A DNA stretch of 19,363 nt, from NCBI GenBank assembly GCA_013815785.1, contig JACDFO010000015.1:1-19363 (forward strand). Direction: 5' to 3'. The translations under genes were made by a program, and so were the position numbers. Positions within the stretch are counted from its first letter, which is position 1; each line of letters begins with the position of its first letter. This DNA is from Candidatus Saccharimonadota bacterium. GTDB lineage: Bacteria; Patescibacteriota; Saccharimonadia; Saccharimonadales; JACDFO01. Positions 12,994-19,363 of the stretch are shown piece after piece. The notes below the pieces were generated by a model. It saw only the letters and a list, made by a program, of their open reading frames with translations, was not told the DNA's origin and made no database searches.

Positions 12994-13575
12994 ATGATTG
13001 CAATACTCACAGGAGTTATCGCTGAGAAAATTGGCGAGTTAGTTGTTGTTGATGTCCATGGAGTTGGCTATGGACTTTTAATACCAACCGAAGATTCGAG
13101 TAAGTTGCATACTGGCGATGAAGCAAAATTTTATTTACATGAGCACATCCGCGAGAACTCGCACGACTTGTACGGCTTTACGCGATTAGATACAAAGAAC
13201 TTGTTTGAACAACTATTGAACGTGACGGGTGTGGGGCCAAAGATGGCTCTAAATATATTAGGCATTGGCTCGGCAGAAAATGTACGTTCGGCCATAGCAG
13301 CGGGTGATACGAAATTCCTAGTAGCCGCGCCTGGCGTAGGCAAGCGCGTCGCGGAACGCGTCGTGGTCGAACTAAAAGATAAAGTTGGTTTGGTGGCTAC
13401 AGCATCTGATTCGCTATTTGTAGCGACAACCTACGCCGAAAAAGATGAAGCAGTACAAGCCTTAGTAGCACTCGGATTTACTATATCTGATGCAGTTACA
13501 TCGCTTTCAGGAGTTGATGCAAAATTATCACTTGAAGAACGTGTCAAGCAGGCATTAAAGGGAAGTGCATTATGA
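12994..13575 (+). CDS. ruvA: Holliday junction DNA helicase subunit RuvA
   Basis: 193 residues, the usual size. The N-terminal OB fold (about 1-62) starts MIAILTGVIAEK and ends with ENSHDLYGF. Two helix-hairpin-helix motifs follow: LLNVTGVGPKMALNIL around 74-89 and AAPGVGKRVAERVVVELKDK around 111-130. Domain III (about 145-193, DEAVQALVALGF) contacts RuvB. RuvA tetramers hold the four-way junction for RuvB branch migration. The TGA stop overlaps the ruvB ATG as ATGA, so the two subunits are translationally coupled. Confidence 0.98.
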   Translation: MIAILTGVIAEKIGELVVVDVHGVGYGLLIPTEDSSKLHTGDEAKFYLHEHIRENSHDLYGFTRLDTKNLFEQLLNVTGVGPKMALNILGIGSAENVRSAIAAGDTKFLVAAPGVGKRVAERVVVELKDKVGLVATASDSLFVATTYAEKDEAVQALVALGFTISDAVTSLSGVDAKLSLEERVKQALKGSAL

Positions 13576-14603
13576 TAGAGCGGATTGTACAGCCAGCGGC
13601 AGCGGCACCTGTCGATGACCCAATTGAGCATGAACTAGAGGTCACCCTTAGACCTGCTGATTTTTCGAACTACATTGGCCAAGAAACAGTAAAGCAAAAT
13701 GTGGGCCTTAGTATAAAAGCTGCCAAAAAGCGTGGCGAGACGCTTGACCATATTTTATTGCATGGTCCTCCAGGGCTTGGCAAGACTACGCTAGCAAATG
13801 TAATTGCCCGCGAAATGGGGGCGAATATCCGTGTAACCAGTGGGCCAGCTATTGCCAGGGCTGCAGACCTAGCTAGTATGCTGACTAACTTACAAGACGG
13901 CGACATACTTTTTATAGACGAAATTCATCGTTTGAGCACACAAGTAGAGGAAGTGCTATACAGCGCCATGGAAGATTACGCCATAGATATTATGCTTGGT
14001 AAAGGTCCAAGCGCTAAATCGCTACGTTTAGACATACCCAAGTTTACACTCATCGGTGCGACAACCAGAACCGGCTCTTTGGCTGCACCACTGCGTGATC
14101 GCTTCGGTCATATCTATCGTCTCGAGTTTTATTCTCACGCCGAAATGGAGCAGATAATTAATCGATCTGCCAAGATTTTAGGCAGCACAATCAAGCCGGG
14201 TGCAGCCGGACTGATTGCGCACCGTGCTCGATTAACACCTCGTATAGGCAATAGATTGCTAAAACGAGTACGTGATTATGCCGACATAAATGGCGATGGG
14301 ATTATTGACGAAACGCACACCACGGCGGCACTTAAGCTTCTGGATATAGATGAACTGGGCTTAGATAAGGCCGACCGACGATTGCTAGAGGCAATTATTG
14401 AAAATTACAGAGGTGGACCAGTAGGTGTAGAGACTTTAGCAGCTATGTTGGCGGATGAGCGAAGCACTATAGAAGATTACTTTGAGCCATATTTACTGCA
14501 GATCGGTTTGTTAGAGCGCACTCCCCGTGGTCGAAAAGTAACGCATAAAGCATATGCACATCTAGGCAAAAAGAAATTATCAGACCAGTCTAGCCTATTG
14601 TAA
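13572..14603 (+). CDS. ruvB: Holliday junction branch-migration ATPase RuvB
   Basis: 343 residues. AAA+ motor with RPADFSNYIGQ (27-37), Walker A GPPGLGKT (65-72), Walker B DEIH (116-119), sensor GATTRTGSLAAPLRDRFG (about 157-174) and the C-terminal winged helix with GGPVGVETLA and LLERTPRGRKVT. All expected motifs are intact and length is standard. It forms hexameric rings that pump DNA through the RuvA-bound junction. It starts inside the ruvA stop and ends the ruvAB unit. Confidence 0.99.
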   Translation: MIERIVQPAAAAPVDDPIEHELEVTLRPADFSNYIGQETVKQNVGLSIKAAKKRGETLDHILLHGPPGLGKTTLANVIAREMGANIRVTSGPAIARAADLASMLTNLQDGDILFIDEIHRLSTQVEEVLYSAMEDYAIDIMLGKGPSAKSLRLDIPKFTLIGATTRTGSLAAPLRDRFGHIYRLEFYSHAEMEQIINRSAKILGSTIKPGAAGLIAHRARLTPRIGNRLLKRVRDYADINGDGIIDETHTTAALKLLDIDELGLDKADRRLLEAIIENYRGGPVGVETLAAMLADERSTIEDYFEPYLLQIGLLERTPRGRKVTHKAYAHLGKKKLSDQSSLL

Positions 14604-14619
14604 ACAAGCTATGGTAGCG

Positions 14620-14628
14620 TGATAGAAT
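14620..14628 (+). promoter_or_regulatory. Extended -10 promoter, leaderless spacing
   Basis: TGATAGAAT has TG at 14620-14621 and TAGAAT at 14623-14628, ending seven bases before ATG 14636. TTGTAA (14598-14603) is a possible -35 at 19 bases. Because the box overlaps the first in-frame ATG at 14627, the second ATG at 14636 is the better start. Confidence 0.55.
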
Positions 14629-14635
14629 GGCAGAT

Positions 14636-15217
14636 ATGAACGTACAAAACTTGTCTACGAGAGCAAAAAGCTTCTTTAATATGATAGAGTTTGATGATAA
14701 TGAAGAATTGGTGTGGGAAATTCGTAAAGATCCATTCGGATTGTTTCTTATATACTTCACTGGCGCTGCCATATCAGCCGTTATTTTTAGTGTTTTAGTT
14801 CTTGGTGCATTGTTGTTTGATACAGATTTTCTAGGACTTGGCATTGAGTTGGGTAGCCTACGCCCAATCATTATTGCTATTGGTTTTTTTCTCACTGTTT
14901 TTTCATTGGTTGGAACCGCCATCGGAGCTTACTTGTATCAGAGCAATGTAGTGTTGATTACTTCTGAAAAGGTTGCCCAACTGCTATATAAAACTATTTT
15001 TGACCGTAAAATTTCACAGCTGAGCATTGGCGATGTCCAAGACGTAACAGTTACCCAAAAAGGCGTCCTGGCACGAATATTTAAATATGGCACGTTGGTT
15101 ATTGAAACCGCTGGAGAGCAGGCAAACTACAACTTCACTTTTACTCCAGACCCATACGAAACAGCAAAAGCAATAGTCGGCGCCCACGAAGAAAATCTAA
15201 AAAAATACGGCAATTAA
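14636..15217 (+). CDS. Bacterial PH-domain (YdbT/DUF304-like) membrane protein
   Basis: 193 residues from ATG 14636. Two membrane helices (about 38-62 and 78-102) are followed by a C-terminal bacterial PH-like domain (PF03703 type): VVLITSEKVAQLLYKTIFDRKISQLSIGDVQDVTVTQKG, then IFKYGTLVIETAGE and FTFTPDPYETAKAI. The order of strands and the closing P-x-P-Y/F helix are typical. Function is unknown for most members. The gene has its own promoter and runs convergently into the pilus cluster. Confidence 0.85.
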   Translation: MNVQNLSTRAKSFFNMIEFDDNEELVWEIRKDPFGLFLIYFTGAAISAVIFSVLVLGALLFDTDFLGLGIELGSLRPIIIAIGFFLTVFSLVGTAIGAYLYQSNVVLITSEKVAQLLYKTIFDRKISQLSIGDVQDVTVTQKGVLARIFKYGTLVIETAGEQANYNFTFTPDPYETAKAIVGAHEENLKKYGN

Positions 15218-15223
15218 ACGTAT

Positions 15224-15248
15224 TGAGAAGAGGTGACTCCTCTTCTCA
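15224..15248. terminator. Bidirectional hairpin between convergent genes
   Basis: TGAGAAGAGG (15224-15233) and CCTCTTCTCA (15239-15248) form a perfect 10-bp stem with loop TGACT. It lies in the 37-base gap between the PH-domain gene and the last gene of the opposite-strand pilus cluster, as expected for a shared terminator. Neither side has a long T run. Confidence 0.65.
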
Positions 15249-15254
15249 TGGAAT

Positions 15255-15554
15255 TTACTCTGCAAATGGATTGTCGCGGGCTTGTTTGAAGAGGGTTTGC
15301 ACCTGGATGTTTTGGCCTTCTAATTGCTCAATTTTATCTAATGCGTCTTGGTCAATCTTTGGGCGTTGAACAGTCTTAAGTCGTTCAGTTATAGCGCTTT
15401 CATCTGGTTCCTGCTGTGCGAGTGTGTTGATATGGAATACTAAGTAGCTGTATAGCCCTAAAACGCCAATTATGAATATAAACCCTAGATAACGTTTGAG
15501 TTTTGAGAGAGCAGGGACTATTTTGGCGGTAATATCTTTTACTTCTAAATTCAT
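15255..15554 (-). CDS. 99-aa membrane protein at the pilP position of the pilus cluster
   Basis: I do not recognise a family. A short cytosolic N-terminus is followed by one membrane helix (about 23-43, YLGFIFIIGVLGLYSYLVF) and an external, charged C-terminal part with a helical stretch (about 65-90). It starts two bases after the pilO stop and is the last gene of the unit. In diderm type IV pilus operons this slot is held by the lipoprotein PilP. No lipobox or PilP motif is visible here, so it may be a monoderm counterpart that binds the PilN-PilO periplasmic-like domains. Confidence 0.75.
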   Translation of the reverse strand: MNLEVKDITAKIVPALSKLKRYLGFIFIIGVLGLYSYLVFHINTLAQQEPDESAITERLKTVQRPKIDQDALDKIEQLEGQNIQVQTLFKQARDNPFAE

Positions 15555-15556
15555 AA

Positions 15557-16183
15557 TTATGGTTTCACAAACACATTCATTGTTAAATTAAACTCAACCA
15601 AATTGCGATTGGTAGCGGAAGGATCGATTGAAATACTAGTGACTTGTGCGGTACGACGGTTTTGTTCAAGCTTGCCCAAAAATTCTATTAACTGATTATA
15701 GGTTGGAGCAATTTCGTTAACCTGAATGGTTACTTCAAGCTGAAATAAGCCTTGAATACCGTCTACGGGCTTAACTTGGCTAATCGGTGGGGCCTGAACT
15801 TTTGGAGTTGTGCCATCAGCACTTGGTGCAACCGGTGGGGCCTTTTGACCAAGGGTAGAAGTAGGGAAGCTAATTGTACTTATTTTAATTTTCGAGGCAT
15901 CTGCTAATTTAATAATTTCTCTGACAGTAATGGCTTGATCTTTGTCTTGCGGCACAATTGATTTTGAAATAGTTTCAAGGTCCTCATATTTTTCGATGTC
16001 TTTATTAGCTTGAACTAAGGCAATTTGTTGCTCTTCTATCAGCCTATCTTGAATCTTAAGTTCCGTTAATTCTAGAGATTTTTTCTTCAGCATTGAACTG
16101 CCAAGTACGACACTCGCGGTTGCTATGCCCGTTGTTAAAACGATGGCTGCGATCATTACGTAAAAGACTCTTTTATTACTCAT
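15557..16183 (-). CDS. pilO: Type IV pilus assembly protein PilO
   Basis: 208 residues: cytosolic start, one membrane helix (about 7-29), a coiled-coil stretch (about 33-65) and a C-terminal ferredoxin-like domain. The latter has the PilO pattern LEVTIQVNEIAPTYNQLIEFLGKLEQNRRTAQVTSISI (about 149-185). A Pro/Ala-rich insert (about 113-136) is longer than usual. PilO pairs with PilN to align the pilus assembly platform. It overlaps pilN as ATGA and precedes the 99-aa gene. Sequence identity to model PilO is evidently low; position and architecture carry the call. Confidence 0.85.
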   Translation of the reverse strand: MSNKRVFYVMIAAIVLTTGIATASVVLGSSMLKKKSLELTELKIQDRLIEEQQIALVQANKDIEKYEDLETISKSIVPQDKDQAITVREIIKLADASKIKISTISFPTSTLGQKAPPVAPSADGTTPKVQAPPISQVKPVDGIQGLFQLEVTIQVNEIAPTYNQLIEFLGKLEQNRRTAQVTSISIDPSATNRNLVEFNLTMNVFVKP

Positions 16184-16776
16184 AGGGTCTTTCCGTCATT
16201 TATAAAGAGATACGGGCTGTTATCGCCAAAAAGCGCCCTAATACTAACTTGGCATGGATATGTTTGACCGGCTGGGATTTCGGCTGCGCACTTGATTTCT
16301 TCTATATCAGCACTCTCAAATATTTTATTAGATGGATCTTGTAAGTTAAGTAAAATCTGAGAGCCTGTTTGGAAGTCTTTTGCTTCGAAGGTGAGATCTA
16401 TACCACCTTCAACCTTGACAATATTGAGTTCGGTTAAGATAGCCCCCGATGGAATGGCAGCGCCAACCTGACGTAGGACTTTTGAAAACAATATTTCTCG
16501 GCTGAGCACCTGAACAACAAGCTTGAGATTGCCGCTGATTTCACCGACTCGCTTCTGTGTTTCGTCTAATTTTTGAATACGCAAACGCTCCTGACCTTCT
16601 TCAATTTGGTTAGAGTATGATTTTACGGATTGAGTTAGATAGATTTGACCGAAACCAACAATGGCCAATATGCCAATAACACTTACAAGAATTGCTAGAA
16701 CCCAGCCAAGAAGTTTTTTATTACGCCTAGCATACAGAACATCTTCTTTGACATTGGGCGGAAGGAGATTAATCAT
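16180..16776 (-). CDS. pilN: Type IV pilus assembly protein PilN
   Basis: 198 residues beginning MINLLPPN, the conserved cytosolic peptide through which PilN docks into PilM. One membrane helix follows (about 24-46), then a coiled coil (about 50-75) and a ferredoxin-like fold with the typical SREILFSKVLRQVGAAIPSGAILTELNI (about 93-120). It overlaps pilM upstream and pilO downstream, both as ATGA, indicating tight co-translation. Confidence 0.93.
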   Translation of the reverse strand: MINLLPPNVKEDVLYARRNKKLLGWVLAILVSVIGILAIVGFGQIYLTQSVKSYSNQIEEGQERLRIQKLDETQKRVGEISGNLKLVVQVLSREILFSKVLRQVGAAIPSGAILTELNIVKVEGGIDLTFEAKDFQTGSQILLNLQDPSNKIFESADIEEIKCAAEIPAGQTYPCQVSIRALFGDNSPYLFINDGKTL

Positions 16777-17837
16777 GATTTTATAATCTCCGCACGCTTC
16801 ACTAACGCCAGTCCGGCAACAGTAACATACATAGACTTTTCCACGCTATTTGGGGGTTGCAAGCCAGCAAATTCCAAATGTTGCCACGGGTCACACATAC
16901 GAACGGGTAATCGAAGCGTGCTGGTCATATATTCTGAAAGGCCGGGCATGTTTGCTCCTCCTCCCATGGTGACGATTTGACCGATTTTCTTTTCTGTATT
17001 CGAACGCTCTTCATAATAACGAATCATACGCCGTATTTCTTTGATAAGCTGTTCAAGGATGGGACTTAAACCCTCTGTAATTTCTTTTTGCTTTTTACTA
17101 ACACCTAATCCGTATTTGGTTTTTATAACGTGAGCTTCTTGTTTTGTAACACCTAACTTTTCAGAGATTAGATTTGAAAAGCTATCACCACCACTGCTAA
17201 CAGTGCCGGTTACGACCAGCCCTTTGTCATAAATGGTGATGTCGGTTGATAGGGATCCAAGATCAATTAGTACGGTCGGGACATCACTTCGTTCGGCTTG
17301 GATAAACAAACGGCCTGCAGCACTTATGGTAGTTTCAACAGCCACGACCTCGAGGCCCAGTAAGCGGGTAAGTATCATATACGAGTCGACCATCTTTTTT
17401 GGAACGGCAACAACCAGTATTTCCATCTCTTTATCGTTTTGCGAGATAACACTATGATCAAGGTATAAGTCTTGGATTGGCACTGGTATATACTGTTCGG
17501 CTTCTAGCTGTACCGCAGCGTTAAGGTCATTTGGTTTTAACTTTGGTAGAGTCATTGAGCGAGTGAACGTCTTACTGGCCGGTATGGCAATCACTGTCCT
17601 GCGAGTAGTAATATCGCCGATCAGGTGCTTATCGAATAAGTCTAGGGCAACTTTAGCAAGTGCTTCCGGATTAGTAAGAACACCATCAGTAAACATCTCC
17701 GTACTAAAACTGGTAACACCGTACCCGCTTACAGTTTGCTTTTTGCCATGCAAATTAATCTGCATAACTTTAAGACTCGAAAGACCAATATCGAGGCCGA
17801 ATACAGGTTTATCTTGATAAAAATATGTGCTGTTCAT
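16773..17837 (-). CDS. pilM: Type IV pilus assembly ATPase-like protein PilM
   Basis: 354 residues of actin-like fold in the cytosol. The phosphate-1 loop FGLDIGLSSLK is at 13-23, EAEQYIP at 112-118 as in most PilM proteins, phosphate-2 IDLGSLSTD at 191-199 and the adenosine motif MGGGANMPGL at about 290-300. PilM forms a ring that binds the PilN tail. The start is fixed by family fit. A TGGTATAGT extended -10 lies upstream, so pilM-pilN-pilO and the 99-aa gene can be transcribed separately from the PilX-like gene. No good Shine-Dalgarno is visible. Confidence 0.96.
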   Translation of the reverse strand: MNSTYFYQDKPVFGLDIGLSSLKVMQINLHGKKQTVSGYGVTSFSTEMFTDGVLTNPEALAKVALDLFDKHLIGDITTRRTVIAIPASKTFTRSMTLPKLKPNDLNAAVQLEAEQYIPVPIQDLYLDHSVISQNDKEMEILVVAVPKKMVDSYMILTRLLGLEVVAVETTISAAGRLFIQAERSDVPTVLIDLGSLSTDITIYDKGLVVTGTVSSGGDSFSNLISEKLGVTKQEAHVIKTKYGLGVSKKQKEITEGLSPILEQLIKEIRRMIRYYEERSNTEKKIGQIVTMGGGANMPGLSEYMTSTLRLPVRMCDPWQHLEFAGLQPPNSVEKSMYVTVAGLALVKRAEIIKS

Positions 17838-17884
17838 GTATCTGTTATGCTGCCCACTTAAAACATAAGCTTTTTCTTACATAA

Positions 17885-17895
17885 ACTATACCATA
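17885..17895 (-). promoter_or_regulatory. Extended -10 promoter of pilMNO
   Basis: Read on the minus strand, TATGGTATAGT includes extended TGG and the box TATAGT (17885-17890). It sits just after the stop of the PilX-like gene and would give pilM a leader of about 40 bases. It matches the TATGGTAYA pattern seen before the rim-like operon and yebC. Confidence 0.5.
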
Positions 17896-17903
17896 TCTGG
17901 TGC

Positions 17904-19337
17904 TTATAATCTTCGATATAGAACCGCCCGCCAAGCTAAATCAATAGGAATCTGACTGACAGGAAAATTTGGATCCAAGCCTAAATCAAAAGGTGTTCCC
18001 GGATTTGTAGCAATATATAGGTTTTTACCAGATATACCGCCGAGTGCTGGGTCAGCCCCAAATCTTGTCTTATCTAAACAAAGTCCGTTATTTGCCAAAA
18101 AGAAAATTGCCGGTGCAATCGTATCACCACTGTTGCCCAAATAAACCGCCCCGCCAAGTGGGCAGACACTACTTTTACTTGCTGGGTCTGCCCCATATGA
18201 AACAAAGACGATAGGCCCGCTACCAGTTACGGTCTGTACGCTATCAAAGTTAATAGTTCCCTCGACAAACACAAATTTCAGTCCAGCAGCACCGGTGTCA
18301 GGATTAAAAAAAGTAGGCTTGCAAGCTGATGCCGCGCAAAAGCTTGCACGAACGTGAGTATGGTCGAGGATATCGTAGCGATTCGTGCCCAAACTTAGAT
18401 CGCCTGAAGTACCGCATAGAGTACTTATATTGCTTCCCATATCAGGGTAATGCGTTTTTTTAGTATTGCCAGTACTTGGAATGCTGCGCGGCGAGCTTCC
18501 GGTGGTCCAATCGTTACACCCACCAGCCGAATTTTGATAAGTAGTATCCATGAATTCTGACCAGGGCACGAGAGTCGACTGGATTTTTGAAATGGATGTC
18601 AGATTAGGAGTAACATCAAAATTGGCATTACTGAGATTTCCCGGTGGGCTGATGCAGTTATTGTATGCTATCAATATCCGGGTTTTGGTTTGTGAGGGGT
18701 CGGCAAAAGTTGTCGGTTTTACAAGGTTGCCTGTACCACCGATTGAGCAATTGGATGCTCCAGTATTTTTGTCGGCCACAGTAATATTTTCGGCAATCAG
18801 AGTAGTAGTGTTTTTATTCATGTTTATATAACCGTTAAGGTATACATCGCGTGCGCGAATATTTTTTACACCGCTTTGAATATCAATGATATTGCGACTA
18901 ATTATGGAGGAAGAAGTCGAAGCAGTTGAGCGTTGGGCTGTGATTTCGATTTTACGTGAAAAACTTGAAGCTAAAGAGTTGGCAGGTGCATAGACTCTGC
19001 CAGTTGCGGTTATGATTTTCTCTTTTGAGTTACTTCCGTCAACTACTGTTACCTCAAAAGTGGATTTATATTGTGCGTTCTGCAGAATAACCACCTCTCC
19101 ACCAGAGCCGACGTAAGAAGTATTATTGTTATTGAGTTGAGCGATTGCTGCGTCTGCACCCGACTCAGCCGCATATTGCGATTGGAGTAAAAGCACTCTA
19201 CCGCGGGCACGTACAAGGCTAGAATTAGCCAGAACAATCAGGCTAAAAATGAAGGTGCTTAGGAAAAGAGTCACGACTAGGATAGAGACAATAATTGAGC
19301 CATCAGAATTATTTTTTTTAGTGGTGTAATCACTCAT
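17904..19337 (-). CDS. PilX/GspK-like minor pilin, large cysteine-containing surface protein (477 aa)
   Basis: 477 residues. After a polar start, SDGSIIVSILVVTLFLSTF (about 11-29) forms a prepilin-like hydrophobic helix with glycine before it but no glutamate at +5, as in PilX and GspK. QYAAESGADAAIAQLN (about 54-69) is the PilX N-terminal signature. The long remainder is Ser/Thr/Asn-rich, with about a dozen cysteines and no recognised domain; it should be displayed at the pilus base or tip. GAGGAA (19341-19346) precedes the ATG on the minus strand. The start overlaps the stop of an upstream ORF as ATGA, placing it in a pseudopilin operon that continues beyond the window. Confidence 0.8.
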   Translation of the reverse strand: MSDYTTKKNNSDGSIIVSILVVTLFLSTFIFSLIVLANSSLVRARGRVLLLQSQYAAESGADAAIAQLNNNNTSYVGSGGEVVILQNAQYKSTFEVTVVDGSNSKEKIITATGRVYAPANSLASSFSRKIEITAQRSTASTSSSIISRNIIDIQSGVKNIRARDVYLNGYINMNKNTTTLIAENITVADKNTGASNCSIGGTGNLVKPTTFADPSQTKTRILIAYNNCISPPGNLSNANFDVTPNLTSISKIQSTLVPWSEFMDTTYQNSAGGCNDWTTGSSPRSIPSTGNTKKTHYPDMGSNISTLCGTSGDLSLGTNRYDILDHTHVRASFCAASACKPTFFNPDTGAAGLKFVFVEGTINFDSVQTVTGSGPIVFVSYGADPASKSSVCPLGGAVYLGNSGDTIAPAIFFLANNGLCLDKTRFGADPALGGISGKNLYIATNPGTPFDLGLDPNFPVSQIPIDLAWRAVLYRRL

Positions 19338-19363
19338 GTGTTCCTCAGTGCGATACGTACAGT
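19334..19363 (-). CDS. 3' end of an upstream gene, probably a pseudopilin
   Basis: Only nine codons plus TGA are inside the window, reading TVRIALRNT. The stop overlaps the PilX-like ATG as ATGA. An ending of the form V-x-L-R-N is common at the C-terminus of GspJ/PulJ-like pseudopilins, and the neighbour is pilus-related, so this is a reasonable guess. Another frame also ends near here, so confidence is modest. Confidence 0.4.
   Translation of the reverse strand, partial: TVRIALRNT

Noticed and set aside
14627..14635. Upstream ATG start for the PH-domain protein
   Set aside because: It overlaps the TAGAAT -10 box; ATG 14636 lies seven bases downstream of it.
1..19363. UGA recoded as glycine, as in some CPR lineages
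   Set aside because: TGA closes grpE, ruvA, pilM and pilN at the expected family ends, and no in-frame TGA is needed inside any conserved domain.

Overview
The window looks like a chromosomal segment of a Patescibacteria/CPR bacterium, most plausibly Candidatus Saccharibacteria (TM7). This is an inference from protein style and gene content: a monoderm-type pilMNO cluster without visible pilP/pilQ, a lamin-tail-domain surface protein, a ComEC without its metallo-beta-lactamase domain, tight ATGA overlaps, and many promoters placed so close to start codons that the mRNAs should be leaderless. UGA is used as a normal stop (grpE, ruvA, pilM, pilN), which argues against the Absconditabacteria/Gracilibacteria lineages that recode UGA as glycine.

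Layout. (1) Positions 1-3793: hsp70 chaperone operon, grpE (3' end only), an unknown 73-aa ORF, dnaK, an unknown 106-aa ORF, dnaJ. (2) 3794-5847: a 35-aa membrane microprotein, then a strong consensus promoter with a perfect palindrome in its spacer, driving a RimB-like retropepsin-fold protease, a RimK-type ATP-grasp ligase and a membrane-anchored DUF192 protein. (3) 5893-6960: a multi-pass membrane protein and a hairpin-dense intergenic region around tRNA-Lys(UUU), with a 22-bp copy of the tRNA 3' end lying 186 bp downstream of the original. (4) 6961-9824: YggT protein, short-chain dehydrogenase, ComEC core. (5) 9841-14603: YebC, a lamin-tail surface protein with four Cys-pair repeats, and ruvC / ruvA-ruvB, with a small opposite-strand tail-anchored protein between ruvC and ruvA. 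(6) 14636-15217: bacterial PH-domain membrane protein. (7) 15255-19363, minus strand and convergent with the rest: type IV pilus genes, in transcription order pseudopilin 3' end, PilX-like protein, pilM, pilN, pilO and a 99-aa membrane protein in the pilP position.

How the genes relate. GrpE-DnaK-DnaJ is a complete Hsp70 cycle. RuvA/B/C is the Holliday-junction machine and YebC its frequent neighbour. PilM/N/O plus pseudopilins form the inner assembly platform of a type IV pilus, which could feed DNA to the ComEC channel encoded on the other strand. The protease-RimK-DUF192 operon resembles rim-type post-translational glutamate tailing.

The most unusual parts are the tRNA-Lys palindromic element, the palindromic promoter of the rim-like operon, the systematic leaderless promoter layout, and several small unknown membrane or operonic proteins. 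No CRISPR array, transposase or integrase was seen. All functional calls come from reading motifs; no database search was run.
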